A stretch of 53,743 nucleotides of DNA from JADGHE01 sp035716025 (GCA_035716025.1 DASTKH010000025.1:1-53743); one strand, 5' to 3'; shown: positions 42,580 to 50,687, counted from the stretch's first letter. The notes: a model not told the origin generated them from the sequence alone. A program made the numbers and translations.

Positions 42580-42983
42580 TGCTGAAAATAACGGTCAACG
42601 CGGGCATGGATGGAAATCAGGTGCCGTGGAGCCCCCTTCCCCGCGGCCTCCATAGCACAAAGGACCTGAAAGAACGCACGGCGATCGGCTCTCTTAAAAA
42701 GGCGCGCGCTCGGCCGCAAAAAGCCGCGCCATGCAGGGAAGGCGCGCCCTTTGCGATGTTCCTCGGCATGTCGCCGGTGGACGAGGCAACACGCGTCTGG
42801 CATATGCATCGGCGATCCGGTGTGTCGTCAAGAGATTGGCAAGACGGGCACGGCTGCCCTGCCGGCGGAGGGCCTGTCCCAGGGAAGTGGCACCGTACTG
42901 TAAGAACGACCGCTAAGTATCAACCGTATAATAATTTGTCCTCGCGGTCGTGCGGGCAATGCCGTCCGACCGCGCACAGTGAA
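42580..42983. other. Divergent intergenic region (ABC transporter / cytidylyltransferase)
   Basis: 404 bases. The frame of the cytidylyltransferase stays open through it, but that stretch has no start with a good ribosome site and no domain similarity. An AT-rich island at 42900-42945 contains TATAAT at 42927-42932, a good -10 for the rightward gene. No clear -35 is seen 16-18 bases upstream. No acyl-carrier-protein gene was found here. Confidence 0.5.
42927..42932 (+). promoter_or_regulatory. -10-like TATAAT ahead of the cytidylyltransferase gene
   Basis: An exact TATAAT lies 52 bases before the chosen start codon, in the only AT-rich island of the gap. No convincing -35 partner is seen, so the promoter may need an activator. 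Confidence 0.35.
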
Positions 42984-43856
42984 ATGCAGGGGACGCAATT
43001 CGTGGACGCATGGATCGCACGCCCGCAAGGCGCCGCGGCGCAGGGCGACGGAAACGCGCCAAAACAATCTGCAACACAAATTGATTGCGCGGTCCTGCTC
43101 GCCGCCGGAATGGGATCGCGTCTGCGGGCCACCATGCCGAACCACAACGGCCTCGCAAAGCCGCTTACGCCGCTTCTCGGGACCTCCCTGCTTGTGCGCT
43201 CGCTGCAGACACTCGCCGGCCTCGGCGTGAGCGAGGCTGTGCTCGTTGTCGGCTATGCCGAGGAGCAGATCCGACGCGTGGCCGAGGAGCCGAGCCTGTC
43301 GGGGCTGCGCATCGGCTTCGCGCGCAATCCGGACTGGCATTTGCAGAACGGAATATCGGTTCTCGCGGCGCGGTCCGCCGTCGGGACGCGCCCGTTCTTC
43401 CTGCTGATGGGCGATCACCTGTTCGACGTCCTCCTGCTGCAGCGACTGGCGGCGGCGCCGCGGCACGGCGATCTGCTGCTCGCCGTCGACCGTCGCGCCG
43501 GCGAAATCTACGACCTCGACGATGCGATGAAGGTCCGCGTGGAGGAGGACGGACGCATTGCCGCGATTGGAAAGACGTTGACGGACTTCAATGCCGTCGA
43601 CACTGGCGCCTTCATCGCCGGCCCTGCCCTGTTCGATGCGCTTGCGCAAAAACGGCAGGAGCAGGGCGGCAACTGCTCGCTGAGCGACGGCGTGGCGCTG
43701 CTCGCGGCGGCCGGGCGCGCCTATGCCGTCGACATCGGCGATGCCTGGTGGCAGGACGTCGACGACTATACGGCGCTGGGCATCGCCGAACACAAACTCG
43801 GCGCCGCCGCGCCGACCGTTCCGGCTTCTACTGCCAGCCAGGCCGGGGGCACCTGA
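42984..43856 (+). CDS. Stand-alone nucleotidyltransferase resembling CTP:inositol-1-phosphate cytidylyltransferase
   Basis: 290 residues from ATG 42984; the open frame upstream is non-coding in character. The nucleotide loop LLAAGMGSRLR with K59-P60, the metal aspartate D144 in LLMGDH, and the late KVRVEEDGRIAAIGKTL-type stretch followed by NAVDTGAFIAG (204-214) match the IPCT domain of archaeal and Thermotoga IPCT-DIPPS proteins as I remember it. That enzyme makes CDP-inositol from CTP and inositol-1-phosphate. Here it is a separate gene, oriented opposite to the rest of the cluster and convergent with the SDR gene (nine bases apart). The partner inositol-phosphate synthase is 5.6 kb away. 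Sugar-1-phosphate or choline-phosphate transfer is the alternative. Confidence 0.78.
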   Translation: MQGTQFVDAWIARPQGAAAQGDGNAPKQSATQIDCAVLLAAGMGSRLRATMPNHNGLAKPLTPLLGTSLLVRSLQTLAGLGVSEAVLVVGYAEEQIRRVAEEPSLSGLRIGFARNPDWHLQNGISVLAARSAVGTRPFFLLMGDHLFDVLLLQRLAAAPRHGDLLLAVDRRAGEIYDLDDAMKVRVEEDGRIAAIGKTLTDFNAVDTGAFIAGPALFDALAQKRQEQGGNCSLSDGVALLAAAGRAYAVDIGDAWWQDVDDYTALGIAEHKLGAAAPTVPASTASQAGGT

Positions 43857-43865
43857 GCGACCCCT

Positions 43866-44648
43866 TCAGAAGCGCTTTAGCACCGCCCGCACCGCGCCGC
43901 GCGGCAACACCGCGGCGCAGGCACGCAGCACCGCGAATGGCCAGGGAATGACGATCCGACGCGGCCGCCGCTCGAGCCGACGGACGAGCGTTTGCGCCGC
44001 ACGCTCGACGTCCATCACGAAAGGCTTCGGGAATGGCAGGCCGCGACTCATCGGCGTTTCGATAAAGCCCGGAGAGATGAGCGAGACGCGCACGCCGCGG
44101 GGCGCAAGGCGCAGATCGAGCGCTTCCGCAAAGAGGCGCAGCCCCGCTTTGCTCGCCGCATAGGTCGGGGCCATCGGCAGCGGGAACGATTCAGCGATCG
44201 AGCCGACGATGGCAATGTGTCCGCGCCCGCGCGCCGCCATTCGCTCGGCCAATGCCGTGGCCGCGATCACGGTCGCGGTGAAATTGACGGAGGCGACCGC
44301 ATGCGCACGCTCGACCGGCTCGACGTGGCGGTCCGGACCGGCAAATCCCCCGAGCCCGGCGTTGAGAATGGCGAGGTCGATCGGCGTTCCCGCGTCCACC
44401 CGCCAGAGCGCGTCGGCAAGTGCATCGGTCTGCCGCAGATCGTAGGGCCACTCCACGGCGGCGGCCCCCTGCGCGCGGCAGACCGCCGCGGTCGCTGCGA
44501 GCCGGTCTGCATCGCGGCCCGACAGCACGAGCCTCCGACCGGGGGCGGCATAGGCGCGCGCCAGTGCCGCCCCGAGGCCGCTCGAAGCGCCCGTGATCAG
44601 AATGGTCTGCGCCGGCATCGCTCGGACCGTGCTGCGGAAGGCGCGCAT
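43866..44648 (-). CDS. Short-chain dehydrogenase/reductase (ketosphinganine-reductase-like)
   Basis: 260 residues from ATG 44648 (GAGAAG five bases upstream). The cofactor motif TGASSGLG (19-26), NAG in LAILNAGLGGF, the catalytic Ser in VGSIAES and Y-x3-K in PTYAASKAG are present. A hydrophobic C-terminal stretch (IVIPWPFAVLRACAAVLP) suggests membrane association, as in 3-ketodihydrosphingosine reductases. It starts nine bases after the acyltransferase stop. Reduction of a 3-keto long-chain base is the contextual guess; SDR substrates cannot be read from sequence. Confidence 0.85.
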   Translation of the reverse strand: MRAFRSTVRAMPAQTILITGASSGLGAALARAYAAPGRRLVLSGRDADRLAATAAVCRAQGAAAVEWPYDLRQTDALADALWRVDAGTPIDLAILNAGLGGFAGPDRHVEPVERAHAVASVNFTATVIAATALAERMAARGRGHIAIVGSIAESFPLPMAPTYAASKAGLRLFAEALDLRLAPRGVRVSLISPGFIETPMSRGLPFPKPFVMDVERAAQTLVRRLERRPRRIVIPWPFAVLRACAAVLPRGAVRAVLKRF

Positions 44649-44657
44649 ACGCGCTTC

Positions 44658-45860
44658 TCAGGCGAATGTGCGCTCATAAATCCGGTAGCGCTTGTACGCC
44701 TTGGCTCCTGCAAGGTCGATGATGTGCTTCACGCGTTCGTTCTGGTCGAGAATCCACGACAGTTCGCCCCATTCCGAGCCTTTGCGATGGTGGAATGCGC
44801 GGATTTCCTCGATCACCGACAGGGCGAGCGCGGCGCCGAGCGGAGAGGCGTGATAGGCCTTGCGCACGCCCATCAGCGGCATGCGCCCGGTGCGCGTACC
44901 CTTCACCATCAGGCGCCAGAAGAGCTTCGCCCAGCCGAATGGCGCAAGGCGTCCGCCAAGGTCGCGGATCGCCTCGTTGAGGTTTGGAAAGATGAGACAG
45001 AAGGCCGCCGGCCGGCCCTCGTGCTCGGCGATTGCCACATCCTGCGGCGCAAGAAGCAGCCGGAGCACGCCCGCGAGATCGGCGATCTCCGCGGCCGTCA
45101 GCGGCACGAAGCCCCAGTTGTCCGACCAGGCGTCGTTCATGATGTCGAGGATGATCGCGACCTCTTCATCGAAGTGCTGGCGCGTCTTGCGTAACGGACG
45201 CACGGTCACGTCTTCGCGGCCGCGCGTGCGTGCGATCATGCGGCGTACGGCGGGCGGAAACGGCTCGCCGACGATGAACCGATAGGCGAGCAGATCCTGT
45301 ATGGGCTTGTAGCCCGCGACCTCGATATGACGAGCGAAATAGGGCCGCGCATGGTTCATCATAACGCAGGGCGGCGTATCGAAACCTTCAACCAGCAGAC
45401 CGGGCTGGTCCCACATCGAGAAGGTGACGGGCCCGAGCGTGCGGCGCATGCCGTTGCCGTCGAGCCAGGACTCGGCCGTGCGCAACAGTTGCGCAAACAC
45501 CTCCGCGTCGTCGACCGCTTCGAGCGAGCCGAAATGGCCCGTGGCGTCGCCATAGCGCTCAAGATGCAGCGCGTCGATCTGCGCGGAAATGCGGCCGACA
45601 GGCTCCCCGCCGCGATAGGCCACCCAGAATGCGGCTTTCGCGTGCTGAAAGAAGGGGTTGTGCTTCGGGCTGTAGTGCAGCCTGCGCTCGAGGAGCAGCG
45701 GCGGCACCCAATTGGAGTCCCCCGCATAAACGCGGTACGGCACATGATGGAAGTCGCGCCATTGCCGCGGTGTTTCGACCGTGGCGATCCGCAACGCGCC
45801 GGGTGGGCTCTCAGGGGCGCGCAACGGTCGCTCCGTTCTGCTGTTCGGCCAAAAGGACAT
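44658..45860 (-). CDS. GNAT-fold acyltransferase-like protein, candidate bacterial ceramide synthase
   Basis: 400 residues. YRVYAGDSNWVPPLLLERR and HAKAAFWVAYRGGEPVGRISAQ near the N-terminus, GPVTFSMWDQPGLLVEGFDTPP with MNHARPYFARHIEVAGY in the middle, and GVRKAYHASPLGAAL with ELSWILDQNERVKHI near the end belong to a large GNAT-like family. To my recollection that family includes the bacterial ceramide synthase of Caulobacter. That enzyme N-acylates a long-chain base. The start at 45860 overlaps the upstream CDP-alcohol phosphotransferase by 50 bases. Context (oxoamine synthase, SDR) supports the ceramide role. Generic N-acyl transfer is the fallback. Confidence 0.78.
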   Translation of the reverse strand: MSFWPNSRTERPLRAPESPPGALRIATVETPRQWRDFHHVPYRVYAGDSNWVPPLLLERRLHYSPKHNPFFQHAKAAFWVAYRGGEPVGRISAQIDALHLERYGDATGHFGSLEAVDDAEVFAQLLRTAESWLDGNGMRRTLGPVTFSMWDQPGLLVEGFDTPPCVMMNHARPYFARHIEVAGYKPIQDLLAYRFIVGEPFPPAVRRMIARTRGREDVTVRPLRKTRQHFDEEVAIILDIMNDAWSDNWGFVPLTAAEIADLAGVLRLLLAPQDVAIAEHEGRPAAFCLIFPNLNEAIRDLGGRLAPFGWAKLFWRLMVKGTRTGRMPLMGVRKAYHASPLGAALALSVIEEIRAFHHRKGSEWGELSWILDQNERVKHIIDLAGAKAYKRYRIYERTFA

Positions 45861-46812
45861 GCATCAGCCGCCGATCGACCCTCCGCTGCATCGCGATCAG
45901 CAGCAGGAGAACCACATCGAGTGCGATGTTGAAGACAAGCACGAGCGCAAGCCCGTAGCGGGACGGTGCCCAATCCGGCGCCACGGTCGGCAGGAACGCG
46001 CACACGACGATCGCGACCTTGTGGCAATTGGGAGCCATCAGGGTCCAGGCGTGCAGCGGCCAGCGCATCGCCGTCCGATAATGGGTAAGAAAACGTGCAC
46101 GCCGTTCCGCATCCCCCCGGATTGCGTCATAGGCCCTGAGCAGGGCCGTGCTGCTCGAAAGCAACGCCTGCTGGTTCATGCAATAGCGCGTCCGCAGCCA
46201 CCGCAGCAGCACCGGCAGGCGCCCCTCGCCGGCCCGGCGCGCCTTGAGGAATTCGTCGCGCAGGCGCGCGGGATTCTCGCGCTCGATGCGTCCCGTGCCG
46301 CGAGTGAAATAGACGAAGAGCTGCCGCTCGTAGTCGACGAGCGCGCTCTGGATCGAATGCGAAAAGCCCGCGACAAGGCCAAGTAGGACGGCGAGCCACG
46401 GCGAGACGTCAAGGCGGAAAATCAGCGTCATGGCCGCCGAAACGTAGATCGCGCCGAACGACAGGCTGTCGCAGAAGCCGTCGAGTGTCTCGCCGAGCTC
46501 GGTAGTCCCCCCGGTCGCGCGCGCGAGCTGGCCGTCGGCACTGTCAAGGCCCGAGCTCAGCAGGAGCAGCGCTGCGCCCAAGGCGGCGCCCGCCCAGCTC
46601 GGATCGTAGAAGGCGGCGGCCGCGCCGGCCGCTGCCGCGACCGACCACCAGGACACGGCATTGGGCGTCATGCGCGTGTGCTTGAGCCACGCGACGATGA
46701 GCGCACCCAACGGCCGGATGAGATAGATGTCGAGCACGCCCTCGATTTCGATCGGCTTGCCGGGAGTGGGAGTCCGCTCTGTGGCCGAATCGGGAGTGGT
46801 CGAGATCGTCAC
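45811..46812 (-). CDS. CDP-alcohol phosphatidyltransferase family protein, large form
   Basis: 333 residues from GTG 46812, which overlaps the upstream stop (GTGA). The full family motif is present: D90-x2-D93-G-x2-A-R98-x8-G107-x3-D111-x3-D115. Membrane helices lie around residues 53-85, 115-160 and 255-315. A basic, helical insertion (about 165-235) separates the halves and makes it longer than PgsA or PssA (about 200 residues). It transfers a phospho-alcohol between CDP and an acceptor. It is translationally coupled to another CDP-alcohol phosphotransferase, so two successive headgroup steps, or two lipid classes, are likely. Confidence 0.88.
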   Translation of the reverse strand: MTISTTPDSATERTPTPGKPIEIEGVLDIYLIRPLGALIVAWLKHTRMTPNAVSWWSVAAAAGAAAAFYDPSWAGAALGAALLLLSSGLDSADGQLARATGGTTELGETLDGFCDSLSFGAIYVSAAMTLIFRLDVSPWLAVLLGLVAGFSHSIQSALVDYERQLFVYFTRGTGRIERENPARLRDEFLKARRAGEGRLPVLLRWLRTRYCMNQQALLSSSTALLRAYDAIRGDAERRARFLTHYRTAMRWPLHAWTLMAPNCHKVAIVVCAFLPTVAPDWAPSRYGLALVLVFNIALDVVLLLLIAMQRRVDRRLMHVLLAEQQNGATVARP

Positions 46813-48125
46813 GCGTCGAGCTCCTGGCGGCCGCGCGCCGGCAGCGCGATGCTCGCGAAATGCACCAGCACGCCGGCGGCGATCAGATAGACGATGAAGG
46901 CGTCCGCGCCGGCGAGCGCCAGCACGAAAAACAAAAGGGCATAGCTGTCGCGGCGCAGAAAGGTCGAGACTGTCGCGATTGCCCGCGCCGCAAACGAGCC
47001 CGGCGCAAAGGCCCGCGCGATCGAGCGCCCGTAATCGCTGAAATGCGCCTCGTCGCCGATCCGGCGCGACTTTACATAGACTGCGCCGAGCAGCGTCACG
47101 ACGCCGGCGACGATCAGAACCGCGAGTGCGAAATGCACGGGGTCTCCGGTCCGGCGATAGAGGCCGAGCGGAAGCGCCACGAAAAAGGCGAGATTGGTGA
47201 CCTGATCGGAGAGCGTGTCGGCCCACGCACCGAAGCGGCTCGTTTCGAAGCGCACCCTGGCGATTTCGCCGTCGCAGCCGTCGAGCGTGCTGTTGATCTG
47301 ATACAGCAGCGTGCCGACGACGACGGCGGCGTGACTGCCTTCGAGCAGGATCAGCCCGGTCAGCACGCCGAGCCCCAGCAGAGCGAAGGTGATGGTGTTG
47401 GGGGCGACGCGTCCGGCCAACAGCAGGCGCGTGACGGCGCCGGAAATCCGACGGTTGAAGAGACGCGACACGAAGCCGTCCGTCTCCTTGCCGGCCGCGC
47501 GCACCAGAGCCGCCTCCACGGCGGCGCGGCCGGCGTCATCCACAAGGCAGGGCAAAGCCCCGTGAACGGCTTGCAGAGCCACCGCACCGCTTTCGTGTTC
47601 GCGGGCGAGCTGTGCGAACAGGGGCGTCGCTCCGTCCTCGGCCGGGGCGACGACGGCAGCGGCCTCCCCCGGAACGACCGCAAGGCCGACGGTATGGGCG
47701 GGCCGGCCGGCCATGGTGAGCGTGGCGGCTGCCGGATGGCGCGGCGCCGGCCCTTCCCTGACGGCCACGACGGCGCCGACGCCGCGCGCCGCGGCGGCCC
47801 GGTCAAGGAAAGTCCGCAGGCTGGGCGGGTCGATGGCGACATCGCCATGCAGGACGAGCACCCGCGGCTCGCGGGCGAGATCGTCGACGACCCCGGCCGC
47901 CTCTTCGGCAGGTCCGACCGGCGCGACCGCGACGGCCGCGCGGGTGCGTTCCTGCAGGCGCGAAAAGGCCTCTGCGGCGCGCGCGCCGGCGAGGTGCACG
48001 CGCCGACAGCCTGCGGCGGCTGCGGTGTGAACCAGCCTGTCGAGGGGCGCAAGTCCTGCGAGCTCGGGCGCATCGAGCCGGCCAATGAAGATCAGGGCGT
48101 GCAAGCGGGGAACCTCAAGGCGCAT
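46809..48125 (-). CDS. Fusion: degenerate nucleotidyltransferase-like domain + CDP-alcohol phosphotransferase (DIPPS-like)
   Basis: 438 residues. The C-terminal half (about 215-438) is a CDP-alcohol phosphotransferase with D282-x2-D285-G-x2-A-R290-x8-G299-x3-D303-x3-D307 and six helices. The N-terminal 200 residues look like a nucleotidyltransferase fold, with a remnant LVLHGDVAID. The nucleotide loop is replaced by LIFIGRLDAPELAG, so catalysis is unlikely. The layout mirrors the IPCT-DIPPS fusion that makes CDP-inositol and then transfers phosphoinositol. Here the intact cytidylyltransferase is a separate gene at 42984-43856. The start overlaps the hydroxylase gene by 11 bases. Confidence 0.83.
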   Translation of the reverse strand: MRLEVPRLHALIFIGRLDAPELAGLAPLDRLVHTAAAAGCRRVHLAGARAAEAFSRLQERTRAAVAVAPVGPAEEAAGVVDDLAREPRVLVLHGDVAIDPPSLRTFLDRAAAARGVGAVVAVREGPAPRHPAAATLTMAGRPAHTVGLAVVPGEAAAVVAPAEDGATPLFAQLAREHESGAVALQAVHGALPCLVDDAGRAAVEAALVRAAGKETDGFVSRLFNRRISGAVTRLLLAGRVAPNTITFALLGLGVLTGLILLEGSHAAVVVGTLLYQINSTLDGCDGEIARVRFETSRFGAWADTLSDQVTNLAFFVALPLGLYRRTGDPVHFALAVLIVAGVVTLLGAVYVKSRRIGDEAHFSDYGRSIARAFAPGSFAARAIATVSTFLRRDSYALLFFVLALAGADAFIVYLIAAGVLVHFASIALPARGRQELDA

Positions 48126-48846
48126 TGACCACGCGTTCGAAGCGCCGCTCCCATTCGAGATAGCTGCCCATTGAGCCGAGCACGAACGGGGAAAGCGCGA
48201 TCACCCAGATGAGCGCCGCATTGAGGACATTGGCAGGAAAGCGCAGCGGCCGCATGACGTCGACAAACAGCACCACCCGCACGCCGTCGGTGTGGTTCCA
48301 CGCTTCGTGCCGAAACGTGTCGTCGAAGATCAGCGTCTTGCCTTCCTGCCAATGCCGCGTCTGGGCGCCGACGCGAATGCCGCATTTTTCGGCAGGCTCC
48401 GGGATTTTCAGCCCGAGATGCATGCGCAGCACGCCCTTGTAGGGACCGCGGTGCGGCGGCAGATGCTTGCCCGGCGCAAGGATCGAAAAGAAGGCGGTTT
48501 TCATGCCGGGAATCTGCGCAAGCACCCTTGCGGTCTCCGGGCAGCGGCGGCAATTGCCGCGCGCTCTGAGGCCGTAGGCGTAGAAGAAGAAGGTCTTCCA
48601 GCCGTCGTCCTGCGTAAGCCCCCTCTGGTGCTTGGAAATGTCCTGAAAATTCGGCAATTCGGACGTGTAGGGCAACAGCGCGTTGAGCTCTTCCCGGAGC
48701 TTGTGCCAGTTGGCCTCTACGGCTTTTACCCAGGGAAAATCCCCGACGTCGAAAAATTCGTGATCGCCCACCTTGGAATGGCGGGCGAAATAGGAGTCGA
48801 GGCTCCAGGCGAGCCTCTTCGCGACGGAAAACCCCCATCTGCGCAT
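48115..48846 (-). CDS. Aspartyl/asparaginyl beta-hydroxylase-fold protein, LpxO-like
   Basis: 243 residues from ATG 48846; the frame is open to 48966, but the extra 40 residues have no family features. The 2-oxoglutarate/Fe(II) cupin shows H132 in LPPHRGPYKGVLRMHLGL and D175/D176 with H180 in LIFDDTFRHEAWNHT, followed by RVVLFVDVMRP. A C-terminal membrane helix (about 205-225, FPANVLNAALIWVIALSPF) anchors it to the inner membrane. LpxO of this fold 2-hydroxylates an acyl chain of lipid A. In this cluster the target may be the N-acyl chain of a ceramide-like lipid, which is inference. It is the first gene of the five-gene minus-strand unit. Confidence 0.85.
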   Translation of the reverse strand: MRRWGFSVAKRLAWSLDSYFARHSKVGDHEFFDVGDFPWVKAVEANWHKLREELNALLPYTSELPNFQDISKHQRGLTQDDGWKTFFFYAYGLRARGNCRRCPETARVLAQIPGMKTAFFSILAPGKHLPPHRGPYKGVLRMHLGLKIPEPAEKCGIRVGAQTRHWQEGKTLIFDDTFRHEAWNHTDGVRVVLFVDVMRPLRFPANVLNAALIWVIALSPFVLGSMGSYLEWERRFERVVNAP

Positions 48847-49508
48847 TCTTTCGAAAGCCACGGCGCATACTCTCGCTGTGTCGATGTGGAACGGCGAATC
48901 CGAACCGCGTTGGCGCCGAGGCGCGGCGCAGACGGCGGGATCCTCCTCGGCATTGGGAGGCGCCAATCTGGCATGGACGCGGCGTCCGTGCCAGATGGAT
49001 AGCCCAAGGCCGGTCGTTTTGTGTAGGGAATGGGTGGAGCAGGGTCCGATTCGCGGCGCTTGCGGAACGGCGGCGAAGGGCTAAAAAGGGGGCGCGCAAG
49101 CCAGGGGCTGGGCGGTGCGATTTCACACGCATGGCCGGGCCTCGCGAACCTTCCGGAGCCGAAGGAACGCAAGCCGAGCCGCAGTTGCGCGCGTCCCGCG
49201 GTGCGGTCGCGGGCGGCGGTTGGGTATTTGTTTTCCGACGCGTTTGAGGCTAACCGTGTTACCGGCTGGATGGGGCTTGTTGGTCGCAGGACCAGGCGAA
49301 GTGGACCGGCAAGACCGCAGGGAACGTCGTTTGTGGGGATTGTCCGGCCGCGTGTGGGAACAGGATTTCGGAGGTCAAATGCGCGAGAGGCGCTGCGCCG
49401 ACGAGGACGGCAATCGGGTTGTCCACAGCGGCTGGGGAGCCGCGCGGACGGACCTTGTTTCACGCGATCATCAGGGCCGCCAGGACGGCGCATTGGGAGT
49501 TTGAGCAC
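48847..49508. other. Divergent intergenic region (hydroxylase / inositol-phosphate synthase)
   Basis: 662 bases between divergent starts, where promoters of both the lipid unit and the inositol-phosphate synthase must lie. Short frames on either strand here are GC-rich shadows without ribosome sites. A 6-bp hairpin (49428-49443) lies 66 bases before the synthase start. The stretch 49215-49265 is the least GC-rich. I could not fix a promoter and see no gene. Confidence 0.45.
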
Positions 49509-50603
49509 ATGGAAGCCGCCGTCTCGCGGACCCCGAAAGTCCGAGTCGGGATCATCGGGGTAGGAAACTGCGCCTCGTCCTTCGTGCAGGGCATCACCTA
49601 TTACAGTCAGGCCAGGGCCAACGAGCCGGTCCCTGGGCTCATGAACGCGGAGCTCGGCGGCTACCACGTCGGCGACATCGAGATTTCGGCCGCCTTCGAC
49701 GTCAGCGCGACCAAAGTTGGGCGCGACGTGGCGGATGCGATTTTCGCGAAGCCGAACAACACGCATCGTTTCGCCAAGGTGCCGGCGACCGGCGTGGTCG
49801 TGCAGCGCGGCCGCACGCTCGACGGCCTCGGCCGCTACCTGCGTCAGGAGATCGAGGAATCCTCCGAGCCGGAGGCCGACGTGACCGACGTGCTCGGCCG
49901 CTCCCGCACCGATGTCGTCGTATCCTATCTGCCGGTCGGCTCGCAGAAGGCGACGGAATGGTATGCTGAACGCGCGCTCGAAGCAGGTTGCGCCTTCGTC
50001 AACTGCATTCCGGTCTTCATTGCGAGCGACCCCAAATGGCGCAAACGCTTCGAGGAGAGGCGGCTGCCGCTCATCGGCGACGACATCAAGAGCCAGGTCG
50101 GCGCAACCATCGTCCATCGGGTGCTGACCAATCTCTTCCGTGAGCGCGGGGTGAAGCTCGAGCGCACCTATCAGCTCAATTTCGGCGGCAATACCGACTT
50201 CCAGAACATGCTCGAGCGGGAGCGGCTTGAATCGAAGAAGATTTCCAAAACCCAGTCGGTCACGAGCCAGCTCGACACGCCGCTCGACGCCGAAGACATC
50301 CATGTCGGTCCGAGCGACCACGTTCCCTGGCTCACCGACCGCAAATGGGCCTACATCCGCATGGAGGGGACGACCTTCGGCGGCGTTCCGCTCAATCTCG
50401 AACTGAAGCTGGAAGTGTGGGACTCGCCCAACTCGGCGGGCGTCGTCATCGACGCCGTGCGCTGCGCCAAGCTCGGTCTCGACCGCGGCATCGGCGGCGC
50501 GCTCATCGGCCCGTCGAGCTATTTCATGAAGTCCCCTCCCCAGCAGTTCACGGACAGCGAGGCGCGTGAGCGCACGATCGCGTTCGTCAAGAACGGCACC
50601 TGA
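49509..50603 (+). CDS. ino1: myo-Inositol-1(3)-phosphate synthase, actinobacterial type
   Basis: 364 residues from ATG 49509 (GGGAG nine bases upstream). It converts glucose-6-phosphate to inositol phosphate with NAD. VGIIGVGNCASSFVQG (NAD fold), VVVQRGRTLDGLG, VSYLPVGS, LIGDDIKSQVGAT, the catalytic run NMLERERLESKKISKTQ and LKLEVWDSPNSAGVVIDAV closely match mycobacterial Ino1 as I recall it. The enzyme is uncommon in alphaproteobacteria. It supplies the substrate for the inositol cytidylyltransferase of the cluster. The frame is open from 49419, but the extra 30 residues are not family-like. lptB follows after 84 bases. Confidence 0.95.
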   Translation: MEAAVSRTPKVRVGIIGVGNCASSFVQGITYYSQARANEPVPGLMNAELGGYHVGDIEISAAFDVSATKVGRDVADAIFAKPNNTHRFAKVPATGVVVQRGRTLDGLGRYLRQEIEESSEPEADVTDVLGRSRTDVVVSYLPVGSQKATEWYAERALEAGCAFVNCIPVFIASDPKWRKRFEERRLPLIGDDIKSQVGATIVHRVLTNLFRERGVKLERTYQLNFGGNTDFQNMLERERLESKKISKTQSVTSQLDTPLDAEDIHVGPSDHVPWLTDRKWAYIRMEGTTFGGVPLNLELKLEVWDSPNSAGVVIDAVRCAKLGLDRGIGGALIGPSSYFMKSPPQQFTDSEARERTIAFVKNGT

Positions 50604-50687
50604 GGCGGGAGGCGCGGCGGGCCGTCGGCACGGCGCGGCCCCGCCCGATCCGGCCGAAAAGGGCGGGCGCCCGCGAGGACGGAAGGC

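Noticed and set aside
40891..42585. 564-codon plus-strand frame opposite the ABC transporter
   Set aside because: The minus strand has every ABC motif; the plus-strand translation is a Gln/Arg-rich shadow.
42579..42983. N-terminal extension of the cytidylyltransferase to 42579
   Set aside because: The added 135 residues lack similarity or a ribosome site and abut the divergent ABC start; the fold begins only near residue 36 of the shorter form.
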